Origin: an uncultured Fibrobacter sp.
Lineage (GTDB): Bacteria > Fibrobacterota > Fibrobacteria > Fibrobacterales > Fibrobacteraceae
Reading direction: 5' to 3'
DNA: 33,739 bases
Assembly: GCA_946183925.1 (NCBI GenBank)
Contig: CAMHDS010000022.1
Location: 1 to 33,739 of the forward strand
Numbering within the stretch: position 1 is the first letter of the stretch; each line of letters starts with the position of its first letter. This document shows positions 1 to 7,909 of the stretch, in pieces. Both the position numbers and the translations under genes were made by a program. Under the pieces are notes generated by a model. The model was not told where the DNA came from, ran no database searches, and worked only from the letters and a program-made list of their open reading frames with translations.

Positions 1-55
<55 letters not shown>

Positions 56-169
56 ATTGGTGCCCCAAATATAGCATTATCGGCCTGCATGTCAAGGGAT
101 TTTCTTTAAATTTCTTGAAAGAATTACTAAATTTGGGCAAAAGAATCAAGTTCCGCGCAGAAACATAAA

Positions 170-2452
170 ATGGTCAAGAACATTATTTTCAAGATACTGA
201 ACGCTCTCAAGTCCGCCTTCCTGAAAAAGAAAGTCATCCTGTGGCTGCTCATTTTGTTTCTGCCGGTCCTGCTTGTGGCGGCTGCCGTCGTAGTCACCTA
301 CAACCACTTTTTGCCGGAACTTCCTTCTCTCTCCCAGCTGGAACAGATCAACCCGAAACTGGTCACCAACATCTACGACATGAACGGGAAAATCGCCCAC
401 GAATACTACGTGGAGCGCCGTGAATGGGTGAGCTTCGATTCCATTCCCGAGAACGCCATCCATGCGGTTATGGCCACCGAAGACCGTGAATTCTACAACC
501 ACTGGGGCATGAACGTTTGGGCCATTCCCTCCGCCATCATGGAAAGCGTCTCCAGCGGCAAGAAACTCCGCGGAGCCTCCACCCTCTCCCAGCAGCTGAC
601 CAAGCTTTTGTTCCTTACACCGGAGCGTTCCATTTCCCGTAAGATCAAGGAGGCCATGACGGCCATCCGCATTGAGCAAACCTACACCAAGCAAGAGATT
701 CTCGAATTCTACATGAACGAGGTTTACCTGTCCGCCGGTAACTACGGTTTCCAGGCCGCGGGCAAGTACTATTTCGGCCGCCCCCTAGATAGCCTTACCA
801 TTCCGGAGTTGGCCATGCTGGCAGGCATGCTCCAGCGCCCCGAGGCCTACCGCCCCGACAGGCACCCCAAGGCATCTCTGGAACGCCGCAATACCGTGCT
901 GTTTGCCATGATGGATGCGGGCTACATCAGCAAGGAAGATTACCGCAAGTACGTAGATACCCCCATCACCTTGGCCGAAAAAGAAGAAGAGAAAGGTGCG
1001 GGCCTCTACTTCTACGAAGAAATCCGCAAGTACATGGAAAAGAAGTACGGCGAAAACTCCCTCTATGCCGACGGTGTTTCCATCTATAGCACCATCGACC
1101 CCGATATCCAGGCCTACGCCGACAGCGTGGCCCAGGTCCAGGTAGAAAAAGTCCGCCGCCGCATCAAGTACCGCGCCACACGCCGTCTGTTCCTCGCGAA
1201 CAAGTACGATATGCCCGAAGACAGCGTTGTCGCCCACTTCGACAGCATCTATACCCTGTTCAAGAAAGACTACCTGGCAAACGACACCAACCCGGATCCC
1301 AAGAAAAGACGTTTCCCTGACAGTATCCTGTACCACCACGCCGAAGTGGCCGCCATCTTGATCGAAAACGAGACCGGAGCCATCCGCGCCATGGTGGGCG
1401 GAAGCGACTGGAACAGCTCCCGCTGGAATCGCGCGGTGCAGTCCCTGCGCCAGCCGGGCTCCAGCTTCAAGCCTATTGTGTATGCCACCGCCATGGACAA
1501 CGGGGCTTCCCCCTGCGACTCCGTGAACGACCAGCCCGTCACCATCCCCGACCCCGACGACAAGGACAAGAACAAGGTCTGGCGTCCGGCAAACTTCGGT
1601 CACGACTTTGAAGGAATGATGACGCTCCGCAAGGCCCTCTACAAGTCCAAGAACCTGCCCGCTATTCTCACCGGCATGAAATACGGGCTCAGCAACGTGG
1701 TGAATTACGCCCGCAAGTTCGGCATCGTGAGAGCTCCGCTCCTTGCAGTCCCGAGCCTTGCCCTGGGTTCCGTAGGCGCCACCCTGATGGAAATGACTTC
1801 GGCCTATACCGTGTTCCCCAACGGCGGTAACCGTATCGAGCCTTACATGATCGAATCCATCGTCGACAAGAACGGCGAGACCATCGAAAAGAACATGAAG
1901 GTGGAGCACGAAGTGCTCCGGGCCCCCAGCGCCTACCTGATGGTGGACATGCTAAAAGACGTGAACGTCCGCGGAACGGCGGCAAGAGTCTGGGCCAGCG
2001 GCTTTACCCACCCCAGCGGCGGAAAGACGGGCACCACCAACGACTACACCGACGCCTGGTACATCGGATTCACCAAGCAGTACACCATGGGCGTGTGGAT
2101 CGGCTCCGACAGCCCGGGCACCATGGGCGCGGGCCACACCGGCACCGAAGACGCCCTGCCTGTTTGGCTTGCGGTCATGACCGAACTCCACAAGGACCTT
2201 CCGAGACTCCCCTTCCCCGTGCCTGCAGGCGTTTCCAGCAGGGGCATCTGCAACTACACCGGCAAGGTGGCCGGAGAGTTCTGTTCCGAAAAGACCTACT
2301 GCCTCTACACCGCAGGTTACGCCCCTACCGAAGTCTGCGACGGCAACCATTTCGAGGTCAAGACCAAGTCCGCCGACGACGCCACCCTCTTCAGCAACAA
2401 GGGTGCAGCGGAGTCCTCTACCGGGCCTAAAAAGACCCGGAAAATGTTCTAG
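170..2452 (+). CDS. Class A penicillin-binding protein (PBP1A-type transglycosylase/transpeptidase)
   Basis: A bifunctional peptidoglycan synthase that polymerises lipid II and cross-links stem peptides at the outer face of the inner membrane. One N-terminal membrane segment lies at about residues 22-43. The GT51 glycosyltransferase domain follows, with TEDREFYNHWG placing the catalytic Glu at residue 104, then the later motif RGASTLSQQLTK. The penicillin-binding domain has all three motifs: SSFK with nucleophile Ser431 and Lys434, SKN at 493-495 and KTG at 619-621. The length of 760 residues is normal for the family. The C-terminal tail contains several Cys residues, which may form disulfides. 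No strong Shine-Dalgarno precedes ATG 170. It is read away from the tRNA gene. Which of ponA/mrcA/pbpC-type paralogues this is cannot be settled; motif order fits PBP1A best. Confidence 0.95.
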   Translation: MVKNIIFKILNALKSAFLKKKVILWLLILFLPVLLVAAAVVVTYNHFLPELPSLSQLEQINPKLVTNIYDMNGKIAHEYYVERREWVSFDSIPENAIHAVMATEDREFYNHWGMNVWAIPSAIMESVSSGKKLRGASTLSQQLTKLLFLTPERSISRKIKEAMTAIRIEQTYTKQEILEFYMNEVYLSAGNYGFQAAGKYYFGRPLDSLTIPELAMLAGMLQRPEAYRPDRHPKASLERRNTVLFAMMDAGYISKEDYRKYVDTPITLAEKEEEKGAGLYFYEEIRKYMEKKYGENSLYADGVSIYSTIDPDIQAYADSVAQVQVEKVRRRIKYRATRRLFLANKYDMPEDSVVAHFDSIYTLFKKDYLANDTNPDPKKRRFPDSILYHHAEVAAILIENETGAIRAMVGGSDWNSSRWNRAVQSLRQPGSSFKPIVYATAMDNGASPCDSVNDQPVTIPDPDDKDKNKVWRPANFGHDFEGMMTLRKALYKSKNLPAILTGMKYGLSNVVNYARKFGIVRAPLLAVPSLALGSVGATLMEMTSAYTVFPNGGNRIEPYMIESIVDKNGETIEKNMKVEHEVLRAPSAYLMVDMLKDVNVRGTAARVWASGFTHPSGGKTGTTNDYTDAWYIGFTKQYTMGVWIGSDSPGTMGAGHTGTEDALPVWLAVMTELHKDLPRLPFPVPAGVSSRGICNYTGKVAGEFCSEKTYCLYTAGYAPTEVCDGNHFEVKTKSADDATLFSNKGAAESSTGPKKTRKMF

Positions 2453-2502
2453 GAATCAGTCCTGAATTTCGACAAGAAAACGCCTGAAATCCGCTAGATA
2501 TC

Positions 2503-2527
2503 AAGGGTTTGAGCATACTCAACCCTT
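2503..2527 (+). terminator. Hairpin after the PBP gene, possible terminator
   Basis: AAGGGTTTGAG (2503-2513) pairs with CTCAACCCTT (2518-2527) around a CATA loop, with one bulged T. The next bases (AACAAAATC) are not T-rich, so intrinsic termination is uncertain. The hairpin lies between the PBP stop and the rlmN promoter region. Confidence 0.4.
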
Positions 2528-2537
2528 AACAAAATCT

Positions 2538-2554
2538 TATATTTTTTCTATCTT
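2538..2554 (+). promoter_or_regulatory. rlmN -10 region (TATATT, with TATCTT downstream)
   Basis: Two -10-like hexamers precede the rlmN ATG at 2564: TATATT at 2538-2543 and TATCTT at 2549-2554. The downstream one is only 9 nt before the ATG. There is no purine-rich ribosome binding site between them and the start codon. Confidence 0.45.
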
Positions 2555-2563
2555 TGCGGTGCT

Positions 2564-3637
2564 ATGGATTGGCCGCACAACATAAAGACCCTTACGGGCG
2601 ACGAGCTCAAGGCTTGGCTTCGCGAACAAGACGAGAAGCCCTTCCGTGCCGACCAAATCCAGAAATGGCTTTTTTGCCAGCAGGTCAAGACCTACGACGA
2701 GATGGTGAACATCTCCCCCGCCCTCCGCGAAAAACTGGCCGCCAAGTTCAGCCTCCGGGCCCTTACCGAAGAGACCCGCATGGAATCCGTCGATGGCACC
2801 GTCAAGTGGCTTTTCAGGACCCACGACAACCACCACATCGAGACGGTGATGATTCCCTCCAACGGTCGTTTTTCCGTTTGCGTCTCCACCCAGGTGGGCT
2901 GCGCCATGAACTGCGCCTTCTGCCGCACCGCCAAGATGGGCTTCACCCGCAACCTGGAAGCAGGCGAAATCCTGGAAGAGATCATCAACGTGAACTGGTT
3001 CCTGAAAGATTCCGGCACTCTCGATGCCGACGGGAAAATCGCCCAGGTCACCAACATCATCTTCATGGGCATGGGCGAACCGCTGAACAATCTTGAAAAC
3101 GTGCACCGGGTCTGCTGCACGCTGCACAACCAGAGTCTGTTCAACATGGGCTCCAAGCGCATGACGGTAAGCACCAGCGGCGTAGTGCCCAAGATCAAGG
3201 AACTGGTGGACCGGAACACCCCCTGCTGCCTTGCGGTAAGCCTGAACAGCACCAACAACGAATACCGCTCCTCCGTGATGCCGGTCAACAAGACCTGGCC
3301 CATCGAAAAGCTTTTGGAAGCGGTGGACGAATACATCCGCCGCACCGACAACTACGTAACTTTCGAATTCGTCCTCATCAAGGACATCACCTGCACCCCC
3401 AAGGCCGCCAAGGAACTTATCCGCATTTGCGCCCCCCGCCGGGTGAAGGTGAACGCCATCGTGCTTAACGACGGTGACGACCCCACACTGCACGCGCCCA
3501 CCCCCGAAGAAGTGGAAGTCTTCCTCGCCAAGGTGCGTGCCGCCGAAATTCAAATAACGATCCGCAATCCGAGGGGCCGAGACATCTTGGCCGCCTGCGG
3601 ACAACTCGCGTACAAAAAGGATGGTAAAACATGTTAA
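2564..3637 (+). CDS. rlmN: 23S rRNA (adenine-2503)-C2 methyltransferase RlmN, radical SAM
   Basis: RlmN methylates C2 of A2503 in 23S rRNA and A37 of some tRNAs through a radical SAM mechanism using a methyl-cysteine intermediate. The 357-residue protein has the radical SAM 4Fe-4S motif CAMNCAFC (Cys113, 117, 120), the downstream GMGEPLNN motif, and a C-terminal Cys345 in DILAACGQL that matches the reactive cysteine of the family. The N-terminal helical region (KAWLREQDEKPFRADQIQKW) is also typical. The reading frame ends 7 nt inside the next gene (3631), so the two are probably co-transcribed and translationally coupled. Length and all catalytic cysteines are normal, and the assignment is secure. 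RlmN is preferred over the resistance paralogue Cfr because of overall sequence and the housekeeping context. Confidence 0.95.
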   Translation: MDWPHNIKTLTGDELKAWLREQDEKPFRADQIQKWLFCQQVKTYDEMVNISPALREKLAAKFSLRALTEETRMESVDGTVKWLFRTHDNHHIETVMIPSNGRFSVCVSTQVGCAMNCAFCRTAKMGFTRNLEAGEILEEIINVNWFLKDSGTLDADGKIAQVTNIIFMGMGEPLNNLENVHRVCCTLHNQSLFNMGSKRMTVSTSGVVPKIKELVDRNTPCCLAVSLNSTNNEYRSSVMPVNKTWPIEKLLEAVDEYIRRTDNYVTFEFVLIKDITCTPKAAKELIRICAPRRVKVNAIVLNDGDDPTLHAPTPEEVEVFLAKVRAAEIQITIRNPRGRDILAACGQLAYKKDGKTC

Positions 3638-4251
3638 CGCAGAACCTCCCCGAATTCTGGGACAACCTCTACATGGACGGAAAGGACTACTGGAATTTCA
3701 AGAAGGCTACTCCTGCTCTGCTTGAATTCTTCAAGAATCCCTCCTGCCCCGCTACCGGCTCGGTCCTGATTCCTGGAGCGGGTTTCGGCTACGATGCCGA
3801 AGCCTGGGCAAATAAAGGTCACGACGTGCTGGCTGTAGATTTCGCTCCTACCGCCGTAGATGAACTGGACCACCTGAGCCGCAAGTACAAGAACCTCCGC
3901 TCTTTGGACTTGGACCTGTTCACCCTCTCGCCCAAAGACCCCAAGCGTGGCGGCCAGCTGTTCGACATCGTCTATGACTACGGCACCTTCTCGGCAATTC
4001 ACCCGGGCCGCCGCGACGAATTTTTTGAAGTCTGCTACAAGATGCTCAAGGACGACGGCCTGTTCATCTGCCTCATGTACCCCCTCATGAACGGAAAGAC
4101 CCTGCAGGGGCCTCCCCACTGCACCAGCGAAGGCGAACTCATGGCCCGCTTGGACGGCGTTTTCGACATCGTGGAACGCATCAAGCCCGTAAACAGCATT
4201 CCCGGCCGCGAAGGCAAGGAAGAATTCTGGCTCATGAAAAAGGTCGTGTAA
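3631..4251 (+). CDS. Class I SAM-dependent methyltransferase, TPMT-like
   Basis: A 206-residue Rossmann-fold methyltransferase. The N-terminal FWDNLYMDG...WNFKKATPALLEFF block followed by the SAM-binding motif LIPGAGFGYDAEAW and acidic strand end VLAVDFAP resembles the thiopurine/halide methyltransferase (TPMT, PF05724) group, which methylates small sulfur, halide or metalloid nucleophiles. The acidic strand VYDYGTFSAI is the motif IV equivalent. ATG 3631 lies inside the rlmN frame, with an AAGG about 11 nt upstream, so translation probably depends on rlmN reading through. The substrate cannot be read from the sequence; TPMT-like is a family-level inference. Confidence 0.8.
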   Translation: MLTQNLPEFWDNLYMDGKDYWNFKKATPALLEFFKNPSCPATGSVLIPGAGFGYDAEAWANKGHDVLAVDFAPTAVDELDHLSRKYKNLRSLDLDLFTLSPKDPKRGGQLFDIVYDYGTFSAIHPGRRDEFFEVCYKMLKDDGLFICLMYPLMNGKTLQGPPHCTSEGELMARLDGVFDIVERIKPVNSIPGREGKEEFWLMKKVV

Positions 4252-4254
4252 TTT

Positions 4255-4301
4255 TAGACGAGAGGACGGCACTACCGTGCCTACAGACGAGAGACGAGAG
4301 A
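4255..4301. repeat. GACGAGA-type intergenic repeat with central hairpin
   Basis: After the methyltransferase stop, TTAGACGAGAG is followed by GGCAC-TACC-GTGCC (a 5-bp hairpin) and then AGACGAGAGACGAGAG. The decamer AGACGAGAGA recurs at 10713-10722 in the 3' end of the TIGR02147 gene. It looks like a dispersed repeat sitting between genes; its copy number elsewhere cannot be seen here. Confidence 0.5.
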
Positions 4302-4341
4302 ATTATATTTTTGATTAAAACCCAAACACAAGGATTGAACT

Positions 4342-4839
4342 ATGGCACAAGATTTATGCCCCTGCGGATCTGGCAAAGAATACTCCGAATGCTGTGAACC
4401 CATCATCAAGGGAACGGCCCTCGCCCAGAGCCCCGAAGCCCTGATGCGTTCCCGTTACACCGCCTACGCCAAGCACGAAATCAAGTGGCTCAAGGACTCC
4501 CTGGAAGCCACCCAGCGCAGCGACTTTGACGAACCCAGCGTAGAAGCCTGGAGCCGCGATTCCGAATGGCTGGGCATCGAAATCAAGCAGACCAAGACCG
4601 AAGAAGAAAAGAACATCGGCTGGGTGGAATTCATTGCCCGCTTCAAGCAAGGAAACATCACCCGCAACCACCACGAACTGGGCGAGTTCCACAAGGTAGG
4701 CGGAGCCTGGTTCTTCTACGATGGCCGTGCCGTCAAGCAAGAAACCGTCCACAAGGAAGGCCCGGACGTTGGCCGCAACGACCCCTGCCCCTGCGGTTCC
4801 GGCAAAAAGTACAAGAAGTGCTGCGGAGCGAATAAGTAG
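4342..4839 (+). CDS. YchJ-family protein with two SEC-C zinc motifs
   Basis: A 165-residue protein of the YchJ/UPF0225 type. It opens with a SEC-C zinc-binding motif ([13 protein letters not shown], residues about 6-18) and closes with a second one ([13 protein letters not shown], about 149-161). Between them is the NTF2-like YchJ middle domain ([18 protein letters not shown]...). The SEC-C motif is the zinc knuckle found at the C-terminus of SecA, where it binds SecB and ribosomes, but the role of YchJ proteins is not established. A TATATT lies at 4304-4309 and AAGGA precedes the ATG by about 7 nt, so this gene probably has its own promoter. Family assignment is secure; function is unknown. 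Confidence 0.9.
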   Translation: MAQDLCPCGSGKEYSECCEPIIKGTALAQSPEALMRSRYTAYAKHEIKWLKDSLEATQRSDFDEPSVEAWSRDSEWLGIEIKQTKTEEEKNIGWVEFIARFKQGNITRNHHELGEFHKVGGAWFFYDGRAVKQETVHKEGPDVGRNDPCPCGSGKKYKKCCGANK

Positions 4840-4845
4840 GCAGTA

Positions 4846-5006
4846 AGCAGTGGTTAGTGATTAGGAATTGCCAAAAGGGGAAAGCCTTCCCCTGGCTCGC
4901 ACTCCGAAGACTCCGTCGCTCGCCACCCCTTCGCCTAGGGGCTCCGCCCCTAAAACCCTGGACCACCAGTCCTAACCACCAACCACTAACCACTGACCAC
5001 TAAATC
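4846..5006. repeat. Composite intergenic repeat element with inverted ends
   Basis: This 160-nt spacer before argC has a left end, CAGTGGTTAGT (4848-4858), that is the exact inverse of ACTAACCACTG (4985-4995). Four 7-bp units of the form YRACCAC run tandemly from 4973 to 5000 and stop 6 nt before the argC ATG. Inside is a perfect hairpin TAGGGGC-TCC-GCCCCTA (4936-4952), plus a second GGGGAA/TTCCCC pair near 4877-4892. No protein is encoded. It resembles a non-autonomous repeat or REP-like element, but only one copy is visible in the window. Confidence 0.6.
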
Positions 5007-5972
5007 ATGTTCAAAGTTTTCGTAGATGGTGAAGCAGGAACCACAGGCCTGCAGATTTATGAACGGCTCGCGAAGCGTAGCGATGTCGAAGTGTTGCGCA
5101 TTGCCCCCGAACTCCGCAAGGACATTGCCGAACGCAAGAGGCTCATCAACGAGTCCGACGTGACGTTCCTGTGCCTGCCCGATGCTGCAGCCGTCGAAAG
5201 TGCAGCCCTCTGCGAAAACCCGAACACCCGCGTCATAGACGCCTCTACGGCCCACCGCGTGAACCCCGCCTGGACCTACGGCATGCCGGAGCTCTCCGCA
5301 GCCCAGCGAGAAGCCATCGCGAAGGCCAAGCGCATCGCCAACCCCGGCTGCCACGCCTCGGGATTTATTCTCGGCGTGCACCCGCTGATTGCCGCAGGAA
5401 TCCTCCCGAAGAGCGCAAACCTTGCCGCCTACAGCATCACCGGTTATTCCGGCGGCGGCAAAAAGCTCATCGCCGAATACGAGGACGCAGCAGCCCTTTC
5501 GCACGCTGCCGGCGAATCGAAGGCCATCATGGCTCCGGCCCCGTACGCGCTTGCGCTCGCACACAAGCACCTCCCCGAGATGAAGAAATACTGCGAACTT
5601 GAAAACGTTCCGTTCTTCAATCCGGTGCTTGGGCCATACTATAAGGGTATGGCCGTGACCGTCGCCATCTTCGCAAACGAACTCACCAAGAAAGTGGGTC
5701 CTGAAGGCCTCACCGAAATCCTGGCCAAGCATTACGAAGGTTCCCGCTTTGTGAAGGTGATGCCCTACGAGGCAGCCCCCGTGCTGTTCAATGGCCGCCT
5801 TGACGCTACCGTCTGTAACGACACCAACAACGCCCGCATCCAGGTTTTCGGCAACGAGAACGTGATGCAGGTGACAACGATTATCGACAACCTGGGCAAG
5901 GGTGCCAGCGGCGCCGCCATCCAGAACATGAACATCGCCCTCGGACTAGACGAAGGGATTAGTTTGGTTTAG
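5007..5972 (+). CDS. argC: N-acetyl-gamma-glutamyl-phosphate reductase, type 2 (ArgC)
   Basis: ArgC reduces N-acetyl-glutamyl-5-phosphate to the semialdehyde with NADPH, the third step of arginine synthesis. The 321-residue protein starts with the Rossmann motif VDGEAGTTGLQIYERL and has the active-site cysteine in NPGCHASGF (Cys115), followed by the substrate region ITGYSGGGKKLI. The short length and the GEAGTTG variant match the type 2 ArgC group (TIGR01851) rather than the longer type 1. No other arg gene is adjacent, so the arginine genes are scattered here. The ATG follows a tandem repeat directly, with no Shine-Dalgarno. Its stop overlaps the stop of the opposing ATPase gene by a few bases. 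Confidence 0.95.
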   Translation: MFKVFVDGEAGTTGLQIYERLAKRSDVEVLRIAPELRKDIAERKRLINESDVTFLCLPDAAAVESAALCENPNTRVIDASTAHRVNPAWTYGMPELSAAQREAIAKAKRIANPGCHASGFILGVHPLIAAGILPKSANLAAYSITGYSGGGKKLIAEYEDAAALSHAAGESKAIMAPAPYALALAHKHLPEMKKYCELENVPFFNPVLGPYYKGMAVTVAIFANELTKKVGPEGLTEILAKHYEGSRFVKVMPYEAAPVLFNGRLDATVCNDTNNARIQVFGNENVMQVTTIIDNLGKGASGAAIQNMNIALGLDEGISLV

Positions 5973-7708
5973 GCCAAACCCTTTAGATATTCCTCGACAT
6001 TCAGATAGTTAATGTTACCGAGCGCTCCCGCGGGGCCTCGGTATATTATGTTTTTGCTCAAAATTTTCCCATAGCGGAATTCCGTATCGGCACACTTTTT
6101 TGCGTCCAGCAAGTGACGGCACTGTTCCTTGGCCACTTGGTCGCTGTGCTTGATTTCGTAGATTTCGCAGCAGGCGTTTTTCGGGTCAAACACCACCATA
6201 TCAAATTCACCGACGGCAAACTGCAACTGAAAAACTTGCTTTTCGGGCCTAGCCATCTTGGTCTCGAGCAATACAATTTCTTCCATCATGCGACCACGAA
6301 TCTCGTCAAGAATTCGCTTTTCTATGGACATGCGCTCGGCTATCGGAACATTCCTGAACGTCTCGTCGAGCAACAAGCCCTGGATAAGCGCTGACGCCTG
6401 AGCGTAACGAAGCCCCGGCTGCGAAAGAACTGTACGCGACATACGCGCATTCAAGTTCGACATGTTTACCACATCGATGTCGCACGTAAGGTCCAACAAG
6501 TCCAAATATTCCTTAATCTCCGCACGGTGAGCCTCGCCTATTCCGACAGACAGTTCCGCCTTATCACGAATCTGCAAAAGATGCTTAAGCCTTTTCGTGA
6601 CTGCACCAACATCGACCCTATCCAAGACATCCGTGGGTCTGAGCCTGTCGCGACGCAGATTCTGTGCGGAACGGCTCAAGTCGCCTGACTTAAACGTTCT
6701 TGTCAACACCTCTATCGTAAAGCGGTGATTCACGTCCTCCACGATGCGGTTAATCGCATTCGTCAACTCCCCCGCATCATAGAGTTCCTGCAACGAGCGG
6801 AAATGCCCCTCGTGCTGATAGCACTTCAAGGAATGCTGGATATTGCGGGCAATGGCGGAATCCACATAATCGTCCGCGCTCTCTTTCGTCGCAAAAGTAA
6901 ACTTGTCCATATTGTAGTTCGTGCCACCCATGCTCATGGTACCGCCGAACTCAATGAACTTGTCAATCCCCGCTACACCAAGGACATTCTCAAATTCACG
7001 ATATGGGATAAAGGTCGTGTGCAGCAAAATGCAGCGGTCATAAAGCTGTTCATCTTCCGAAAAGACAAACCCCAGGGAATCCGTCCCCGAAAGGACTACC
7101 TTCATGCCACCTGCCGCAAACACATCGGAGAACAGCGCTGCTCCCTCGATAAAATCGCTGAGCATGGTCACTTCGTCAATAAACACGTAGCGGTAGCCGA
7201 GCGATTCCAGCAACTTGAGATCGTGATTGACATCGGCAAGAGAATGGCGGGAACTCAGCTGGACAAACGCCGTTTTTGCAAGCATCTCGGCGGGCATCTC
7301 GCCCATAAGCTGGCGAACAAGCGTCATCTTGCCTGTACGGCGAAGCCCATACAGAATCAAGACTCGATCATTGTTTTCGCTATAGATATAGTCATGCAGA
7401 GCGGCAAAACACTCGCGTTTTTTCCACTTCATTACAGAGGTGAAAAAGCGGGGCAACTGCGCCCCGATTTTCACGTCGGTCTTGAAATTCGGAGTAGCAG
7501 AATAGGCCGCAACGGGTTCAGCCACCACGCCCTGCAAAACGCCACGCAGCGATTCTTTTTGCGCACGCTCCGCCGCAATCTTCGCGGCAAGTTCCGCAAA
7601 CTCCCCGTCTTTTACGCGACGGCTACGTTGCTTGCCGTTTTCTGTCCACTGGTAGTAAGCATAACGCTTGCCGTTGATTGTCTTGTAGGTGATTCCGCCG
7701 ATACTCAT
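5969..7708 (-). CDS. AAA_14-type ATPase with C-terminal PD-(D/E)xK-like (DUF4143) domain
   Basis: A 579-residue P-loop ATPase of the large AAA_14/DUF4143 group. Residues about 1-40 form a short basic beta-rich module (YKTINGKRYAYYQW...KQRSRRVK) like the arm-type domains on some integrases. The ATPase core has a Walker A of GLRRTGKMT with Lys127, where Met replaces the usual Ser/Thr after Lys, and a Walker B YVFIDEV with Asp178-Glu179. The C-terminal region carries a nuclease-fold signature: Asp503 in GEFDMVVFD and Glu518-x-Lys520 in YEIKHS. Proteins of this group are common in anaerobes and have no settled function. Translation starts at an ATG preceded by AGAGG. The promoter region carries phased repeats described separately. 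It is convergent with argC. Domain assignment is good; the cellular role is unknown. Confidence 0.85.
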   Translation of the reverse strand: MSIGGITYKTINGKRYAYYQWTENGKQRSRRVKDGEFAELAAKIAAERAQKESLRGVLQGVVAEPVAAYSATPNFKTDVKIGAQLPRFFTSVMKWKKRECFAALHDYIYSENNDRVLILYGLRRTGKMTLVRQLMGEMPAEMLAKTAFVQLSSRHSLADVNHDLKLLESLGYRYVFIDEVTMLSDFIEGAALFSDVFAAGGMKVVLSGTDSLGFVFSEDEQLYDRCILLHTTFIPYREFENVLGVAGIDKFIEFGGTMSMGGTNYNMDKFTFATKESADDYVDSAIARNIQHSLKCYQHEGHFRSLQELYDAGELTNAINRIVEDVNHRFTIEVLTRTFKSGDLSRSAQNLRRDRLRPTDVLDRVDVGAVTKRLKHLLQIRDKAELSVGIGEAHRAEIKEYLDLLDLTCDIDVVNMSNLNARMSRTVLSQPGLRYAQASALIQGLLLDETFRNVPIAERMSIEKRILDEIRGRMMEEIVLLETKMARPEKQVFQLQFAVGEFDMVVFDPKNACCEIYEIKHSDQVAKEQCRHLLDAKKCADTEFRYGKILSKNIIYRGPAGALGNINYLNVEEYLKGLA

Positions 7709-7719
7709 AACAGCCTCTT

Positions 7720-7757
7720 TTAACTTAAATTTAACTTATTAAGTTAAAAAAAGTCAA
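7720..7757 (-). promoter_or_regulatory. Promoter of the ATPase gene with three phased AAGTTAA sites
   Basis: Read on the minus strand, TTGACT (7757-7752) is a -35 candidate, with TTAAAT as a -10 candidate 17 nt further on. The spacer is filled by the palindrome TTAACTTA-A-TAAGTTAA (7747-7731). A further AAGTTAA lies at 7726-7720, exactly 11 bp from the previous direct copy, so the half-sites face the same side of the helix. This is the layout of a repressor operator; the binding protein is not known. Confidence 0.55.
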
Positions 7758-7774
7758 TAGGGCGGAAAAAAAAT

Positions 7775-7906
7775 CTAATAAGTTTTGGCTTTTATGCAAT
7801 AGAGAGACTTTTCCTCGTTTAAAAAACCGTAATAGGCTCCCATTTGTGGAGCTGCTAGAGCGATTGCAGCTAATGAACATTTGGGCAAAAACAACTTCTT
7901 GGCCAT
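7775..7906 (-). CDS. Small ORF, 43 codons, hypothetical
   Basis: An ATG 3 nt beyond the stop of the upstream membrane-protein gene opens a 43-residue frame ending in TAG at 7775. The N-terminal half (MAKKLFLPK followed by the apolar run SLAAIALAA) looks like a signal peptide or single membrane helix; the rest contains Tyr, Glu and one Cys. The close spacing suggests coupled translation with the gene at 7910-9001. It is short, has only a weak AGAG upstream and no recognised homologue, so it may be a chance frame. Confidence 0.3.
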   Translation of the reverse strand: MAKKLFLPKCSLAAIALAAPQMGAYYGFLNEEKSLYCIKAKTY

Positions 7907-7909
7907 AAA

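Noticed and set aside
785..1909. 374-codon antisense frame within the PBP gene
   Set aside because: A shadow of codon bias in the PBP gene; composition is not protein-like and no family motif is visible.
2537..3604. 355-codon antisense frame within rlmN
   Set aside because: It lies wholly opposite rlmN, whose catalytic motifs are intact, and has no recognisable domain.
4936..4952. Hairpin TAGGGGC-TCC-GCCCCTA as a terminator for the YchJ gene
   Set aside because: The stem is perfect but followed by AAACCC rather than T residues; described as part of the repeat element instead.
6725..7723. 332-codon plus-strand frame opposite the ATPase gene
   Set aside because: The minus-strand ATPase has Walker and nuclease-like motifs; the plus frame has none and no ribosome site.
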